Shown here in pieces: positions 1-5,539 of a DNA stretch of 5,539 nt. The position numbers and the translations under genes were made by a program. The stretch covers positions 1 through 5,539 of the forward strand of contig JAPUKT010000082.1 of the NCBI GenBank assembly GCA_027295555.1. The letters run 5' to 3'. The stretch comes from Deltaproteobacteria bacterium (GTDB lineage Bacteria; Myxococcota_A; Polyangia; Polyangiales; Houyiibacteriaceae). The stretch's first letter is position 1. Each line of letters opens with the position of its first letter. The notes under the pieces are model-generated. The model was not told the DNA's origin. It worked only from the letters and a program-made list of their open reading frames with translations, and searched no databases.

Positions 1-1136
1 GCGACGAGCGTTTGGGTGATGTGGTGCGGCGACACCTGGTTGCCGTCGAAAAGACCCGAACCGTTGATCATGACCAAGCCTTCGACGTCGACTCCCCGGG
101 ACGCCAGCTCCTCGCGAACGACTTTGACGCCCCGCGCCGACGTGCCGGGGGTTTCAGCTTCTGCGCCCATGATCTTGAGCAACATCTCGGCGGTGAAGTT
201 GTCGCTCCACTTGCCGACCGAATAGAGGAGCGTGCTCAGCTCGCCCGAGGGCATGTCGGCCAGCACCGGCAGCCTTTCGGTGACGTTGGCGTACTCGACG
301 TTGAGAGCGCCGCGCACCCCGGCCTGACGAAGCGCGCGTACCCACAAGCTTGCGGCATGCGCGCGTGGGTCGGGCACGCGACGACGGTAGTACAGGGTTC
401 TCGCCGTCGTGGGCACCTCGCCACGGACCTTGACCTCGAGGTGGCCGTCGTCGGTCGATTTGTGGTCGATTTGGATCTTCGGCGGCCCGCCTGCCTTCGT
501 GGTGGTCTTGTTTTCGACGACGATGTAGCCGTCCGCAAGCACGCGTACGCGCCCTGGGGCACCGACCTCGGGCCCAGGGCCGACGTGGACTACGTAGCTA
601 TTGCGGTCCACTGAAAAAGCCGTGATCGACGCACGGAACGCGGCAGTCTCGCCGGGCTGTTGGTCGAAGGCCGGAGGCAACATCTCTCGATCGAAGTAAC
701 TATCGTCGATGACGATCCGTTCCACCTCGTCCACGCCTCGCAGGCGGAGCGCTTGAGCTAGTGCGAACAGGGTGCGATACCCGAGGCTCGGGTCCCCCGC
801 GGGCCGCACGATGAGCCGCTTCACTCTGCCGTTTTCGAGGATACCTTCCACCTTGGTGGAGGCTCGGAAGGTAGGACCGAGGTTCCAGAGGGCGGCCGCT
901 GCTGTGAGGAGCTTCTGGTTGGATGCCGGATTCAGGGGGCGCTTGGCGTGTTTTTGATAGAGTTGGGCTCCATCGTGCAATCGAACGACTTCGATCCCGA
1001 TCCGGTCCCCGAGCCCGGCCTCCCGTACGAGGCGGGAGATCGTTTGCGTCACGGGTTCGGGGCCCTTGGCGAGCGCGCCAGGGCTCACGACCAGCAGGCC
1101 GGACAGAATCAGGCAAAGAAGCGCACGGTGCGCCAT
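1..1136 (-). CDS. dacB: D-alanyl-D-alanine carboxypeptidase/endopeptidase, PBP4 type (peptidase S13), 3' end cut by window edge
   Basis: This is a penicillin-binding protein of the PBP4/DacB class. In this family the enzyme acts in the periplasm, removing the terminal D-Ala of peptidoglycan stem peptides or cutting D-Ala-mDAP cross-links. Reading the minus strand from ATG at 1136 gives 378 open codons to the window edge. Residues 1-23 form a signal peptide (hydrophobic LLCLILSGLLVV, cleavage likely after ALA). The SxxK motif is in NPASNQKLLTAAAAL, with nucleophile Ser72 and Lys75. Residues about 100-290 fit the inserted domain typical of S13 enzymes. The SxN motif is SDN (311-313) in the family-typical context SDNFTAEMLLK, and NGSGLFDGNQVSP (358-370) matches the usual GSGLS..N.VTP block. 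The KTG motif is expected roughly 110 residues after SxN, beyond the left edge. I see no clear Shine-Dalgarno sequence before the ATG. The start is supported by the signal peptide, and an in-frame stop lies upstream at 1170-1172. The family call is very secure; carboxypeptidase versus endopeptidase preference cannot be read from sequence. Confidence 0.95.
   Translation of the reverse strand, partial: MAHRALLCLILSGLLVVSPGALAKGPEPVTQTISRLVREAGLGDRIGIEVVRLHDGAQLYQKHAKRPLNPASNQKLLTAAAALWNLGPTFRASTKVEGILENGRVKRLIVRPAGDPSLGYRTLFALAQALRLRGVDEVERIVIDDSYFDREMLPPAFDQQPGETAAFRASITAFSVDRNSYVVHVGPGPEVGAPGRVRVLADGYIVVENKTTTKAGGPPKIQIDHKSTDDGHLEVKVRGEVPTTARTLYYRRRVPDPRAHAASLWVRALRQAGVRGALNVEYANVTERLPVLADMPSGELSTLLYSVGKWSDNFTAEMLLKIMGAEAETPGTSARGVKVVREELASRGVDVEGLVMINGSGLFDGNQVSPHHITQTLV
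1116..1121 (+). promoter_or_regulatory. Weak ribosome binding site supporting GTG 1128
   Basis: The sequence AAGAAG lies 6 bases before GTG 1128 and is a weak Shine-Dalgarno match at suitable spacing. Together with the lipoprotein signal that begins at this codon, it supports 1128 as the start. The match to AGGAGG is partial, so it is only supporting evidence. Confidence 0.4.
1128..1136. other. Overlap of divergent 5' ends (dacB and binding-protein gene)
   Basis: The GTG start of the binding protein (1128) lies inside the first codons of the divergent dacB (ATG complement at 1134-1136), so the reading frames overlap head-to-head by 9 bases. If both starts are right, there is no intergenic promoter region and each gene's promoter must lie in the other's coding sequence. 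If the binding protein began at GTG 1155 the gap would be only 18 bases, still too short for two promoters. Confidence 0.6.
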
Positions 1137-2657
1137 CGCGCGCAGACTAGCAGTGTGCTCGCCCTGCTCCTAGTGATCGGTGTGGGGTGCGCCCGCAACG
1201 CGGAGCAAGACCCGGATGTGCTCGTCGTGCTCCTTCCCCGAGACGCCGAGCAGCTCGATCCGCGATTCGTCGCCGACCCCTACGGCCTCCGCGTGTCGCG
1301 GCTCCTGTTCGCCTCGCTCGTCACGATCGACCCGAGAACCCTCGAGGTGGTTCCAGACCTCGCCGAATCGGTCATCGCGATGAGCCCCACCGAGTACGAC
1401 GTCAAGCTGAGGAAGGGGCTTCGGTTCAATGACGGGAGCCCGCTCGACGCGGAGGATGTGGCGGAAACTTTCCGCGGCATCGTCGATCCCGAGCTGAAGA
1501 GTCGATACGCACACGCCTATCGGCGGATCCAAGACATCGAGGTCCTCGATCCGCAGACCCTCCGCTTCATCCTCCGCGAACCACACGCGACGTTTCTCAC
1601 GGACCTGGAGCTTCCGATCGTGCGGCGCCAGGACGCGCGCCGCCGGATCGCCACCGAGGAGGATCCGTTCCCCGTCGGCGCCGGACCTTACCGTCTCGTG
1701 AAGCGCGCACCGGGTGTCCTCGAGCTCCGCGCCAACCCACACTGGTACAGGGGTACGCCGAAGGTGCCAAGCCTTCGGTTGGTCGTAATCCGCGACGACA
1801 ACACCCGGGCGCTTCGAATGCTGGCGGGGCAGGGGGACCTCGCGATCGGTTCGATCCCACCGCTCCTCCTCCCGATGTTCGAGGACGACCCACGTTTCGA
1901 GACGCGGGAAGCACCGGGGATCTCGACGATGTACCTCGGCTTCTACACTCCGTCGCCGAAGCTCGGAGACGTCCGGGTGCGGCAGGCCATCGGCGCTGCG
2001 ATCGATCGGCAGCTGCTGGTCGACACCAAGTACCACGGCCTCGCCCACGTCACAGACAGCTGGATTCCCCTCGGACACTGGGCGCACCTCGACTCACTCG
2101 CGACGCGGCAGTTCGACCCAGAGAAAGCGCGTGCCCTGCTCGACGAGGTGGGGTTCGTCGACCCGCCAGGGGCGGAGCCGAGAATGCGTTTGGTCCTCCG
2201 CACGACCTCCGATCGATTTCGCCAGTCCGTGGCGAGAGCCATCGCGGCGATGCTCCGGGACGTCGGGATCGAGGTCGACGTGCGCCCATCCGAGACGGCC
2301 ACGCTGATTGCCGATCTGAACAAGGGCCGGTTCGAGCTCACGCTCCTCGAAGTCCCCGAAGTGCTCGAGCCCCACGTGCTCAGTTGGTTCTTCGACTCGT
2401 CTCGGATCCCAGGCCCCAAGAGCGAGGGGGCGAACCGGTGGCGGTACCAAAACGAAGAGCTTGACGGCCTTTTCGAGCTCGGGAGAACCCGCATCAAGCG
2501 CGAAGAACGCCGCGCGGCCTACGAGCGGGTACAGCAGATCCTCGCGCGAGACATCCCCGTGCTACCGCTGTGGCAAGCGGACATCGTCGCCGTCGTCCGC
2601 CGAGGAGCCGACTTCGATGTCCCGCGCGACGGTCGGTTCGGGACGCTGGCGTTCTGA
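1128..2657 (+). CDS. ABC transporter solute-binding lipoprotein, family 5 (oligopeptide/dipeptide type)
   Basis: This is an extracytoplasmic solute-binding protein of the SBP_bac_5 (OppA/DppA) family, which captures peptides, or less often nickel, opines or sugars, for an ABC importer. From GTG at 1128 it is 509 residues, normal for the family. The start gives a lipoprotein signal: basic MRHR, then a hydrophobic stretch VLALLLVIGVG, then Cys21. The lipobox is imperfect because Gly18 sits at -3 where Leu is usual. Alanine at +2 would favour the outer membrane under the E. coli Lol rule. The family signature is at about 90-114 (Y-DVKLRKGLRFNDGSPLDAEDV). Other family blocks are GAGPYRL (184-190), NPHWYRGTPKV (203-213), VRQAIGAAIDRQLLV (284-298), FDPEKARALLDEVGF (329-343) and ILARDIPVLPLWQ near the C-terminus. 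The frame is open upstream to GTG 948, but that extension lies inside dacB and has no signal sequence. GTG 1155 would leave no basic residues before the hydrophobic core. No permease or ATPase genes are present. The substrate is unknown. Confidence 0.92.
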   Translation: MRHRAQTSSVLALLLVIGVGCARNAEQDPDVLVVLLPRDAEQLDPRFVADPYGLRVSRLLFASLVTIDPRTLEVVPDLAESVIAMSPTEYDVKLRKGLRFNDGSPLDAEDVAETFRGIVDPELKSRYAHAYRRIQDIEVLDPQTLRFILREPHATFLTDLELPIVRRQDARRRIATEEDPFPVGAGPYRLVKRAPGVLELRANPHWYRGTPKVPSLRLVVIRDDNTRALRMLAGQGDLAIGSIPPLLLPMFEDDPRFETREAPGISTMYLGFYTPSPKLGDVRVRQAIGAAIDRQLLVDTKYHGLAHVTDSWIPLGHWAHLDSLATRQFDPEKARALLDEVGFVDPPGAEPRMRLVLRTTSDRFRQSVARAIAAMLRDVGIEVDVRPSETATLIADLNKGRFELTLLEVPEVLEPHVLSWFFDSSRIPGPKSEGANRWRYQNEELDGLFELGRTRIKREERRAAYERVQQILARDIPVLPLWQADIVAVVRRGADFDVPRDGRFGTLAF

Positions 2658-2679
2658 CCCTCCGGTGGTACCGTGCAGG

Positions 2680-3978
2680 GTGATCCTGAGGGACCCGGTC
2701 CACGGTTTGATCGCCTTCGAGGGCATGGCGGAGCGGGTGATTCGATCCCTACTCGACACCCGAGAGGTGCAGCGCTTGCGACGCGTGCGGCAGCTTGGGC
2801 TTGCCTCGCTGGTGTTTCCGGGTGCCGAGCACACGCGCTTTTCCCATGCGATCGGCGCGGCCTATGTGATGCAAGCGTTGCTGCAGCGCATCGATGCTTG
2901 CAGCGACGAGCTCCCGCCCGAGCAACGTCTCGACCAAGAGGCGAGAGCCGAGGCCTTAGCGGCGGCGTTGCTACACGACCTGGGCCACGGCCCATTCTCC
3001 CATCTGTTCGAAGAGGTGCTTCCCCACGCGAAACACCACGAGCTGTGGACACAGGACATCCTGCTGGACTCATCGACCGAGGTGCATCGAACACTCGAAA
3101 GGATCTCGAGCGGCATGGCGGAGCGCGTCGCGGGGCTGTTGAATGGGAACTATCGTCTCGGCTACCTTTGCGAAAGCGTCGCCGGCACACTCGACGTCGA
3201 CCGTGCCGACTATCTGCTCCGCGACAGCCATATGACGGGCGTGCGTTATGGGCTCTACGACCTCGACTGGTTGCTACAAGCGCTGACGTTTGCGTGCGTC
3301 GACGGCCGATGGGTCCTGGCCATACAGGGCCGCAAGGGGTTGCCGCCCGCGGAGAGCTTTTTCCTCGGACGGCACTTCATGTACGAGCAGGTCTATCACC
3401 ACAAAGCCACGCGCGCGGCGGAAGCGTTGGTGCGCGCGATCTTCTCGCGCGTGAGTGAGCTCATCTTCGACGGTAGTCCTCCGGAGCCCCTGCTTCCCGC
3501 GTTCCGTGCCGCGGCCCTCGGCGAGTCGCTTTCGCTCGGAGAGTACCTTCGCATGGACGACGCCGAGCTGCTCACGTGCCTTGCGGCGTGGGAGCATGGA
3601 ACCGACCCGACGCTGGCCGACCTCAGCCGACGCCTCCGCTCGCGCGTGCTCCCGAAGACCATTCCATTGCCGGAGAACCAACCCGCGCAGTGGGAGGCGG
3701 CGCTCGACGCTGCGAAGGAAATCGTCGAGGCACATGGCCATCGCTCCGACTTGTCGGTTTGGATCGATATCGCGGAAGACGTCCCATACCAGGAACCGAC
3801 GGACGGAAGCTCCGACGGCCTCTGGGTCACGCTTCGGCATCAGCCGTTGCAACGGCTTGGCGACGCTTCTTTTTTGCTGGGTCAGCTCCGGAACAAGCGG
3901 ATCCAGAGGCCACGCCTGATTTTCCCCGCCGAGTGTCGCAAAGATGTCCTTGCCGCCATGCATCGGGTGCTCGATTGA
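2680..3978 (+). CDS. HD-domain phosphohydrolase, SAMHD1/YwfO-like (COG1078 type)
   Basis: This is a cytosolic metal-dependent HD phosphohydrolase of 432 residues, resembling the group that includes SAMHD1 and bacterial dNTPase-like proteins; the likely reaction is hydrolysis of (deoxy)nucleoside phosphates. The N-terminus ILRDPVHG is the usual opening of the group. The HD metal residues are visible: His56 in FPGAEHTRFSH, His99-Asp100 in LLHDLGHGPFSH, and Asp174 in LDVDRADYLLRD. By comparison with remembered SAMHD1, Arg53/His56, His99/Asp100, His103, His108, His120, Asp174, Tyr178, Asp182 and the YHHK block (239-242) fall at the SAMHD1 R164/H167, H206/D207, H210, H215, H233, D311, Y315, D319 and Y374-x-H376-K377 positions. 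No SAM domain is present. The C-terminal third, ending PRLIFPAECRKDVLAAMHRVLD, fits the family. I chose GTG 2680 because it starts right at the conserved opening; GTG 2665 would add five residues. Neither has a strong Shine-Dalgarno sequence. It lies 22 bases after the binding-protein stop, so co-transcription is likely. The exact substrate is not known. Confidence 0.9.
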   Translation: MILRDPVHGLIAFEGMAERVIRSLLDTREVQRLRRVRQLGLASLVFPGAEHTRFSHAIGAAYVMQALLQRIDACSDELPPEQRLDQEARAEALAAALLHDLGHGPFSHLFEEVLPHAKHHELWTQDILLDSSTEVHRTLERISSGMAERVAGLLNGNYRLGYLCESVAGTLDVDRADYLLRDSHMTGVRYGLYDLDWLLQALTFACVDGRWVLAIQGRKGLPPAESFFLGRHFMYEQVYHHKATRAAEALVRAIFSRVSELIFDGSPPEPLLPAFRAAALGESLSLGEYLRMDDAELLTCLAAWEHGTDPTLADLSRRLRSRVLPKTIPLPENQPAQWEAALDAAKEIVEAHGHRSDLSVWIDIAEDVPYQEPTDGSSDGLWVTLRHQPLQRLGDASFLLGQLRNKRIQRPRLIFPAECRKDVLAAMHRVLD

Positions 3979-4009
3979 GGGCCGGGCATTAACCTGTCGT
4001 TTGGGGTAA

Positions 4010-4035
4010 GGTTCCGCGAGGCGCGGAGCCGTTTT
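4010..4035 (+). terminator. Probable intrinsic terminator after the HD gene
   Basis: GGTTCCGCG (4010-4018) pairs with CGCGGAGCC (4022-4030) to make a 9-pair stem with one G-U wobble and a three-base loop AGG. It is followed after one G by TTTT (4032-4035). It begins 31 bases after the HD stop codon, the expected place for ending the binding protein-HD transcript. The T-run is short and then turns G-rich, so termination may be partial. An attenuator or leader hairpin for the downstream regulator is the alternative. Confidence 0.55.
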
Positions 4036-4059
4036 GGGGGGTCCGCGGATCGTAAACCC

Positions 4060-4065
4060 GGGGAG
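4060..4065 (+). promoter_or_regulatory. Shine-Dalgarno sequence of the response regulator
   Basis: GGGGAG lies just before ATG 4068 with only two bases between them. The core is good but the spacing is shorter than the usual 5-9 bases. The receiver domain begins directly at this ATG (MSRILIVDDED), so the start is secure whatever the spacing. I found no convincing -35/-10 or sigma-54 promoter in the 89-base gap before it. Confidence 0.55.
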
Positions 4066-4067
4066 CG

Positions 4068-5411
4068 ATGTCCAGGATTCTAATCGTCGACGACGAAGAC
4101 AACGCGCGCAGCATGCTCGTCGAGATGCTGCGCGGAGAGGGTTACGACGTCGACCAGGCAACAGGCGGCGAGTCCGCCTGCTCGATGGTCGGCGAGAACG
4201 GCTACGACTTGGTGATCACCGACCTCCGCATGGGCGACATCGGCGGGTTGGAGGTCCTGCGACGCACGCGTGAGGCCTCGCCGCTGACCGAGGTCATCGT
4301 CATGACGGCGTTCGGCACGATCGAAGACGCGGTCGAAGCGATGCGATTTGGCGCCCGCGATTTCGTGCAGAAGCCGTTTGTCGAAGAAGAGCTGTTGATC
4401 AAAGTCTCGCGTGCCGCGCGCGAGCGGCAAATGGCTGGCGAGCTCCGCGCCATGGCTCACGATTTTCGAGAGCGATACAACTTCGGAAACATCATCGGGC
4501 AGTCGGCGGAAATCCGGGACATCCTCGGCCGTATCGTCCGGATCGCACCAACCGACGCAACCGTCTTGATCACCGGGGAGAGTGGCACTGGCAAGGAGCT
4601 GGTCGCGCGGGCGATTCACGCCAACTCACTTCGCGGCGAACGGCCCTTCGTGTCGATCAATTGCGCGGCCTTGACCGAGACCCTGCTCGAGAGCGAGCTG
4701 TTCGGTCACACGCGGGGCGCCTTCACCGGCGCGGTGCAAGCCCGAAAAGGACTGTTCGAAGAAGCCAACGGTGGCACGTTCTTCTTCGATGAAATTGCTG
4801 CGACGCCACCATCGCTTCAAGCCAAGCTGCTGCGCGCGATTCAAGAGGGCGAAATACGCCGGCTCGGCGACAACAAGCCCATCAATGTCGATGCGAGAAT
4901 CATTGCGGCGACCAATCAGGATCTCCATCGGCTCATCGAAGAGAAGCGATTCCGCGAAGATCTCTACTACCGACTGAACGTGGCGCGATTCGAGCTCCCT
5001 CCGTTGCGCGATCGCAAAGAAGATATCGCGCCGATCGTCGAGACGTTCCTCAAGAAGTACGGGCAAAAGATGGGACGACAAGCCTCGGTCAGCCCGGGCG
5101 TCATGGAATACCTCCTGACCTACGACTTCCCCGGCAACGTCCGAGAGCTCGAAAACTTTATCGAGCAAGGTGTGGCGCTCGCCCCGGACGGACAGATTCA
5201 GCTTCCGGACATCGTGCCCAAATCGAACAACGCGGGCTCGCACTTGAGGCATCGGTCACTCGCGGACATCGTGCAAGATGCCGAGCGCGACGCCATCGTG
5301 CGTGCGCTCCGAGCGTCGGAGGGGAACAAGGAACGCGCCGCGGGGCTATTGGAGCTCAGCCCGACGACCCTGTGGCGCAAGATGAAGCGCCTCCACCTCG
5401 AGTGGCCGTAG
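4068..5411 (+). CDS. NtrC-family sigma-54-dependent response regulator
   Basis: This 447-residue two-component regulator activates sigma-54 RNA polymerase when phosphorylated. Domains in order are a receiver (about 1-120), an AAA+ activator domain (about 140-370) and a Fis-type DNA-binding helix-turn-helix (about 398-442). The receiver keeps Asp9/Asp10, phospho-acceptor Asp52 (ITDLRM), Thr80 and Lys102 (QKPF). The AAA+ domain has Walker A GESGTGKE (170-177), the sigma-54 contact loop GAFTGA (217-222), Walker B FFFDEI with Asp241-Glu242, sensor I ATNQD (281-285), the arginine-finger region FREDLYYRL (295-303) and sensor II GNVREL (356-361). All key residues are present, so it should be active. 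Walker B reads GGTFFFDEIAATPPSLQ instead of the common GGTLFLDEIG-M---LQ, a mild variation. The HTH shows ERAAGLLELSPTTLWRKMKRL. No histidine kinase gene is present in the window, so partner and targets are unknown. The hairpin upstream suggests its own transcript, with possible read-through from the HD gene. Confidence 0.96.
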   Translation: MSRILIVDDEDNARSMLVEMLRGEGYDVDQATGGESACSMVGENGYDLVITDLRMGDIGGLEVLRRTREASPLTEVIVMTAFGTIEDAVEAMRFGARDFVQKPFVEEELLIKVSRAARERQMAGELRAMAHDFRERYNFGNIIGQSAEIRDILGRIVRIAPTDATVLITGESGTGKELVARAIHANSLRGERPFVSINCAALTETLLESELFGHTRGAFTGAVQARKGLFEEANGGTFFFDEIAATPPSLQAKLLRAIQEGEIRRLGDNKPINVDARIIAATNQDLHRLIEEKRFREDLYYRLNVARFELPPLRDRKEDIAPIVETFLKKYGQKMGRQASVSPGVMEYLLTYDFPGNVRELENFIEQGVALAPDGQIQLPDIVPKSNNAGSHLRHRSLADIVQDAERDAIVRALRASEGNKERAAGLLELSPTTLWRKMKRLHLEWP

Positions 5412-5423
5412 GCGATAGCGTGG

Positions 5424-5446
5424 GGGCGGTGGGGCGGGACCAATTG
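5424..5446 (+). repeat. 23-bp direct repeat, copy 1
   Basis: GGGCGGTGGGGCGGGAC followed by CAATTG begins 12 bases after the response-regulator stop. It matches copy 2 (5488-5510) at 22 of 23 positions; the single difference is C5441 against A5505. It is G-rich on the plus strand and ends in a palindromic CAATTG. Function is unknown: it may be a protein-binding site, a dispersed intergenic repeat, or upstream control DNA for a gene beyond the right edge. Confidence 0.85.
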
Positions 5447-5447
5447 A

Positions 5448-5462
5448 CGGGCCGTAGGCCCG
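5448..5462 (+). repeat. Short perfect inverted repeat between the direct repeats
   Basis: CGGGCC (5448-5453) and GGCCCG (5457-5462) form a six-pair all-GC stem with loop GTA. It lies 36 bases past the regulator stop but is followed by ACCGGGAG, with no T-run, so it is not a classic intrinsic terminator. It could still stabilise the transcript end or act with Rho, or be part of the repeat unit. Confidence 0.45.
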
Positions 5463-5487
5463 ACCGGGAGCACCCACGCGGCCGCCT

Positions 5488-5510
5488 GGGCGGTGGGGCG
5501 GGACAAATTG
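5488..5510 (+). repeat. 23-bp direct repeat, copy 2
   Basis: GGGCGGTGGGGCGGGAC followed by AAATTG is the second copy of the repeat at 5424-5446, 64 bases downstream start to start (about six helical turns, so both copies face the same side of the DNA). It is followed by TGGCCGAGCGCCCC, loosely like the GGCCGTAGGCCC that follows copy 1, so the duplicated unit may be longer and partly diverged. Confidence 0.85.
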
Positions 5511-5539
5511 TGGCCGAGCGCCCCCGCAGAGAGCGACTG

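Larger units (their letters stand above)
5412..5539. other. Non-coding right end with repeats
   Basis: No convincing coding frame occupies this 128-base stretch. It is very G-rich on the plus strand up to about 5510 and holds the two 23-base repeats and the small hairpin. The 10-mer GGCCGTAGGC also occurs twice, at 5404-5413 (spanning the regulator stop codon) and 5450-5459. It is cut by the window edge, so whether the repeats continue is unknown. Confidence 0.6.

Noticed and set aside
12..614. Plus-strand open frame of 200 codons at the left end
   Set aside because: It is opposite the dacB coding region, which has an unambiguous S13 protein in the other strand.
948..1127. 60-codon upstream extension of the binding-protein frame
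   Set aside because: It is polar and Arg/Asp-rich, is antisense to dacB, and would bury the lipoprotein signal inside the protein.
1144..1172. Minus-strand promoter for dacB with -10-like TAGTCT
   Set aside because: The hexamer at the -35 distance is TAGGAG, a poor match to TTGACA, and the -10 would lie only seven bases before the ATG, requiring an essentially leaderless message.
1170..2087. Long minus-strand open frame (305 codons) inside the binding-protein gene
   Set aside because: It lies wholly opposite a gene with clear family motifs, its translation is Arg/Glu/Val-rich with no recognisable domain, and such frames are common opposite GC-rich genes.
2461..2679. 73-codon upstream extension of the HD frame
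   Set aside because: It overlaps the conserved C-terminus of the binding protein and has low-complexity Ser/Arg content; the family opening RDPVHG begins right after GTG 2680.
3274..4161. Long minus-strand open frame (295 codons) across the HD gene, the gap and the start of the regulator
   Set aside because: It is antisense to two well-supported genes, spans their boundary and shows no motif, so it is a codon-bias shadow.
5422..5439. G-quadruplex in the G-rich repeat
   Set aside because: Each copy has only three runs of three or more Gs close together; a fourth needs a loop of about ten bases, so a three-tetrad structure is weakly supported.
5424..5510. CRISPR array
   Set aside because: Only two repeat copies are seen, the spacer-like segment contains its own hairpin, and no cas gene is present.
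5487..5511. Sigma-54 promoter (TGG...TTG) in repeat copy 2
   Set aside because: The TGG and TTG elements are about three bases too far apart for the strict -24/-12 spacing, and the GC of the -12 element is missing.

Overview
The window is GC-rich and densely coded. It contains one divergent gene cut by the left edge, three complete forward genes, and a short non-coding right end with repeats. The proteins are a periplasmic PBP4-type peptidase, a lipoprotein solute-binding protein and an NtrC-type activator that works with sigma-54. This set, with the high GC and GTG starts, suggests a Gram-negative bacterium. The style resembles Deltaproteobacteria/Myxococcota, but no marker gene here fixes the taxonomy.

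Layout. (1) Positions 1-1136, minus strand: the N-terminal 378 residues of a D-alanyl-D-alanine carboxypeptidase/endopeptidase (PBP4/DacB, peptidase family S13). It has a signal peptide and the SxxK and SxN motifs; the KTG motif would lie off the left edge. (2) Positions 1128-2657, plus strand: a family 5 (oligopeptide/dipeptide type) solute-binding lipoprotein, read from a GTG that overlaps the 5' end of dacB by 9 bases. No permease or ATPase gene is present. (3) Positions 2680-3978, plus strand: an HD-domain phosphohydrolase of the SAMHD1/YwfO-like group, 22 bases after the binding protein and probably in the same transcript. (4) Positions 3979-4067: an 89-base gap with a GC-rich hairpin and a short T-run (likely terminator), then a Shine-Dalgarno sequence. 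(5) Positions 4068-5411, plus strand: a complete NtrC-family response regulator (receiver, AAA+ sigma-54 activator domain, Fis-type HTH) with no histidine kinase in view. (6) Positions 5412-5539: no gene seen. It carries a 23-base direct repeat in two copies 64 bases apart, a shorter 10-base repeat and a small hairpin.

Working together. DacB trims or cuts peptidoglycan stem peptides in the periplasm, and the divergent lipoprotein belongs to a family whose members bind peptides, including murein peptides (MppA and OppA in enterobacteria). A cell-wall peptide sensing or recycling link is therefore reasonable, but it is inferred. The HD protein probably hydrolyses nucleotides or deoxynucleotides and has no obvious link to its neighbours beyond co-transcription. 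The response regulator appears to be a separate transcription unit. Nothing in the window is clearly a new system. The points most worth a second look are the overlapping divergent 5' ends, the orphan binding protein beside dacB, and the terminal repeats.
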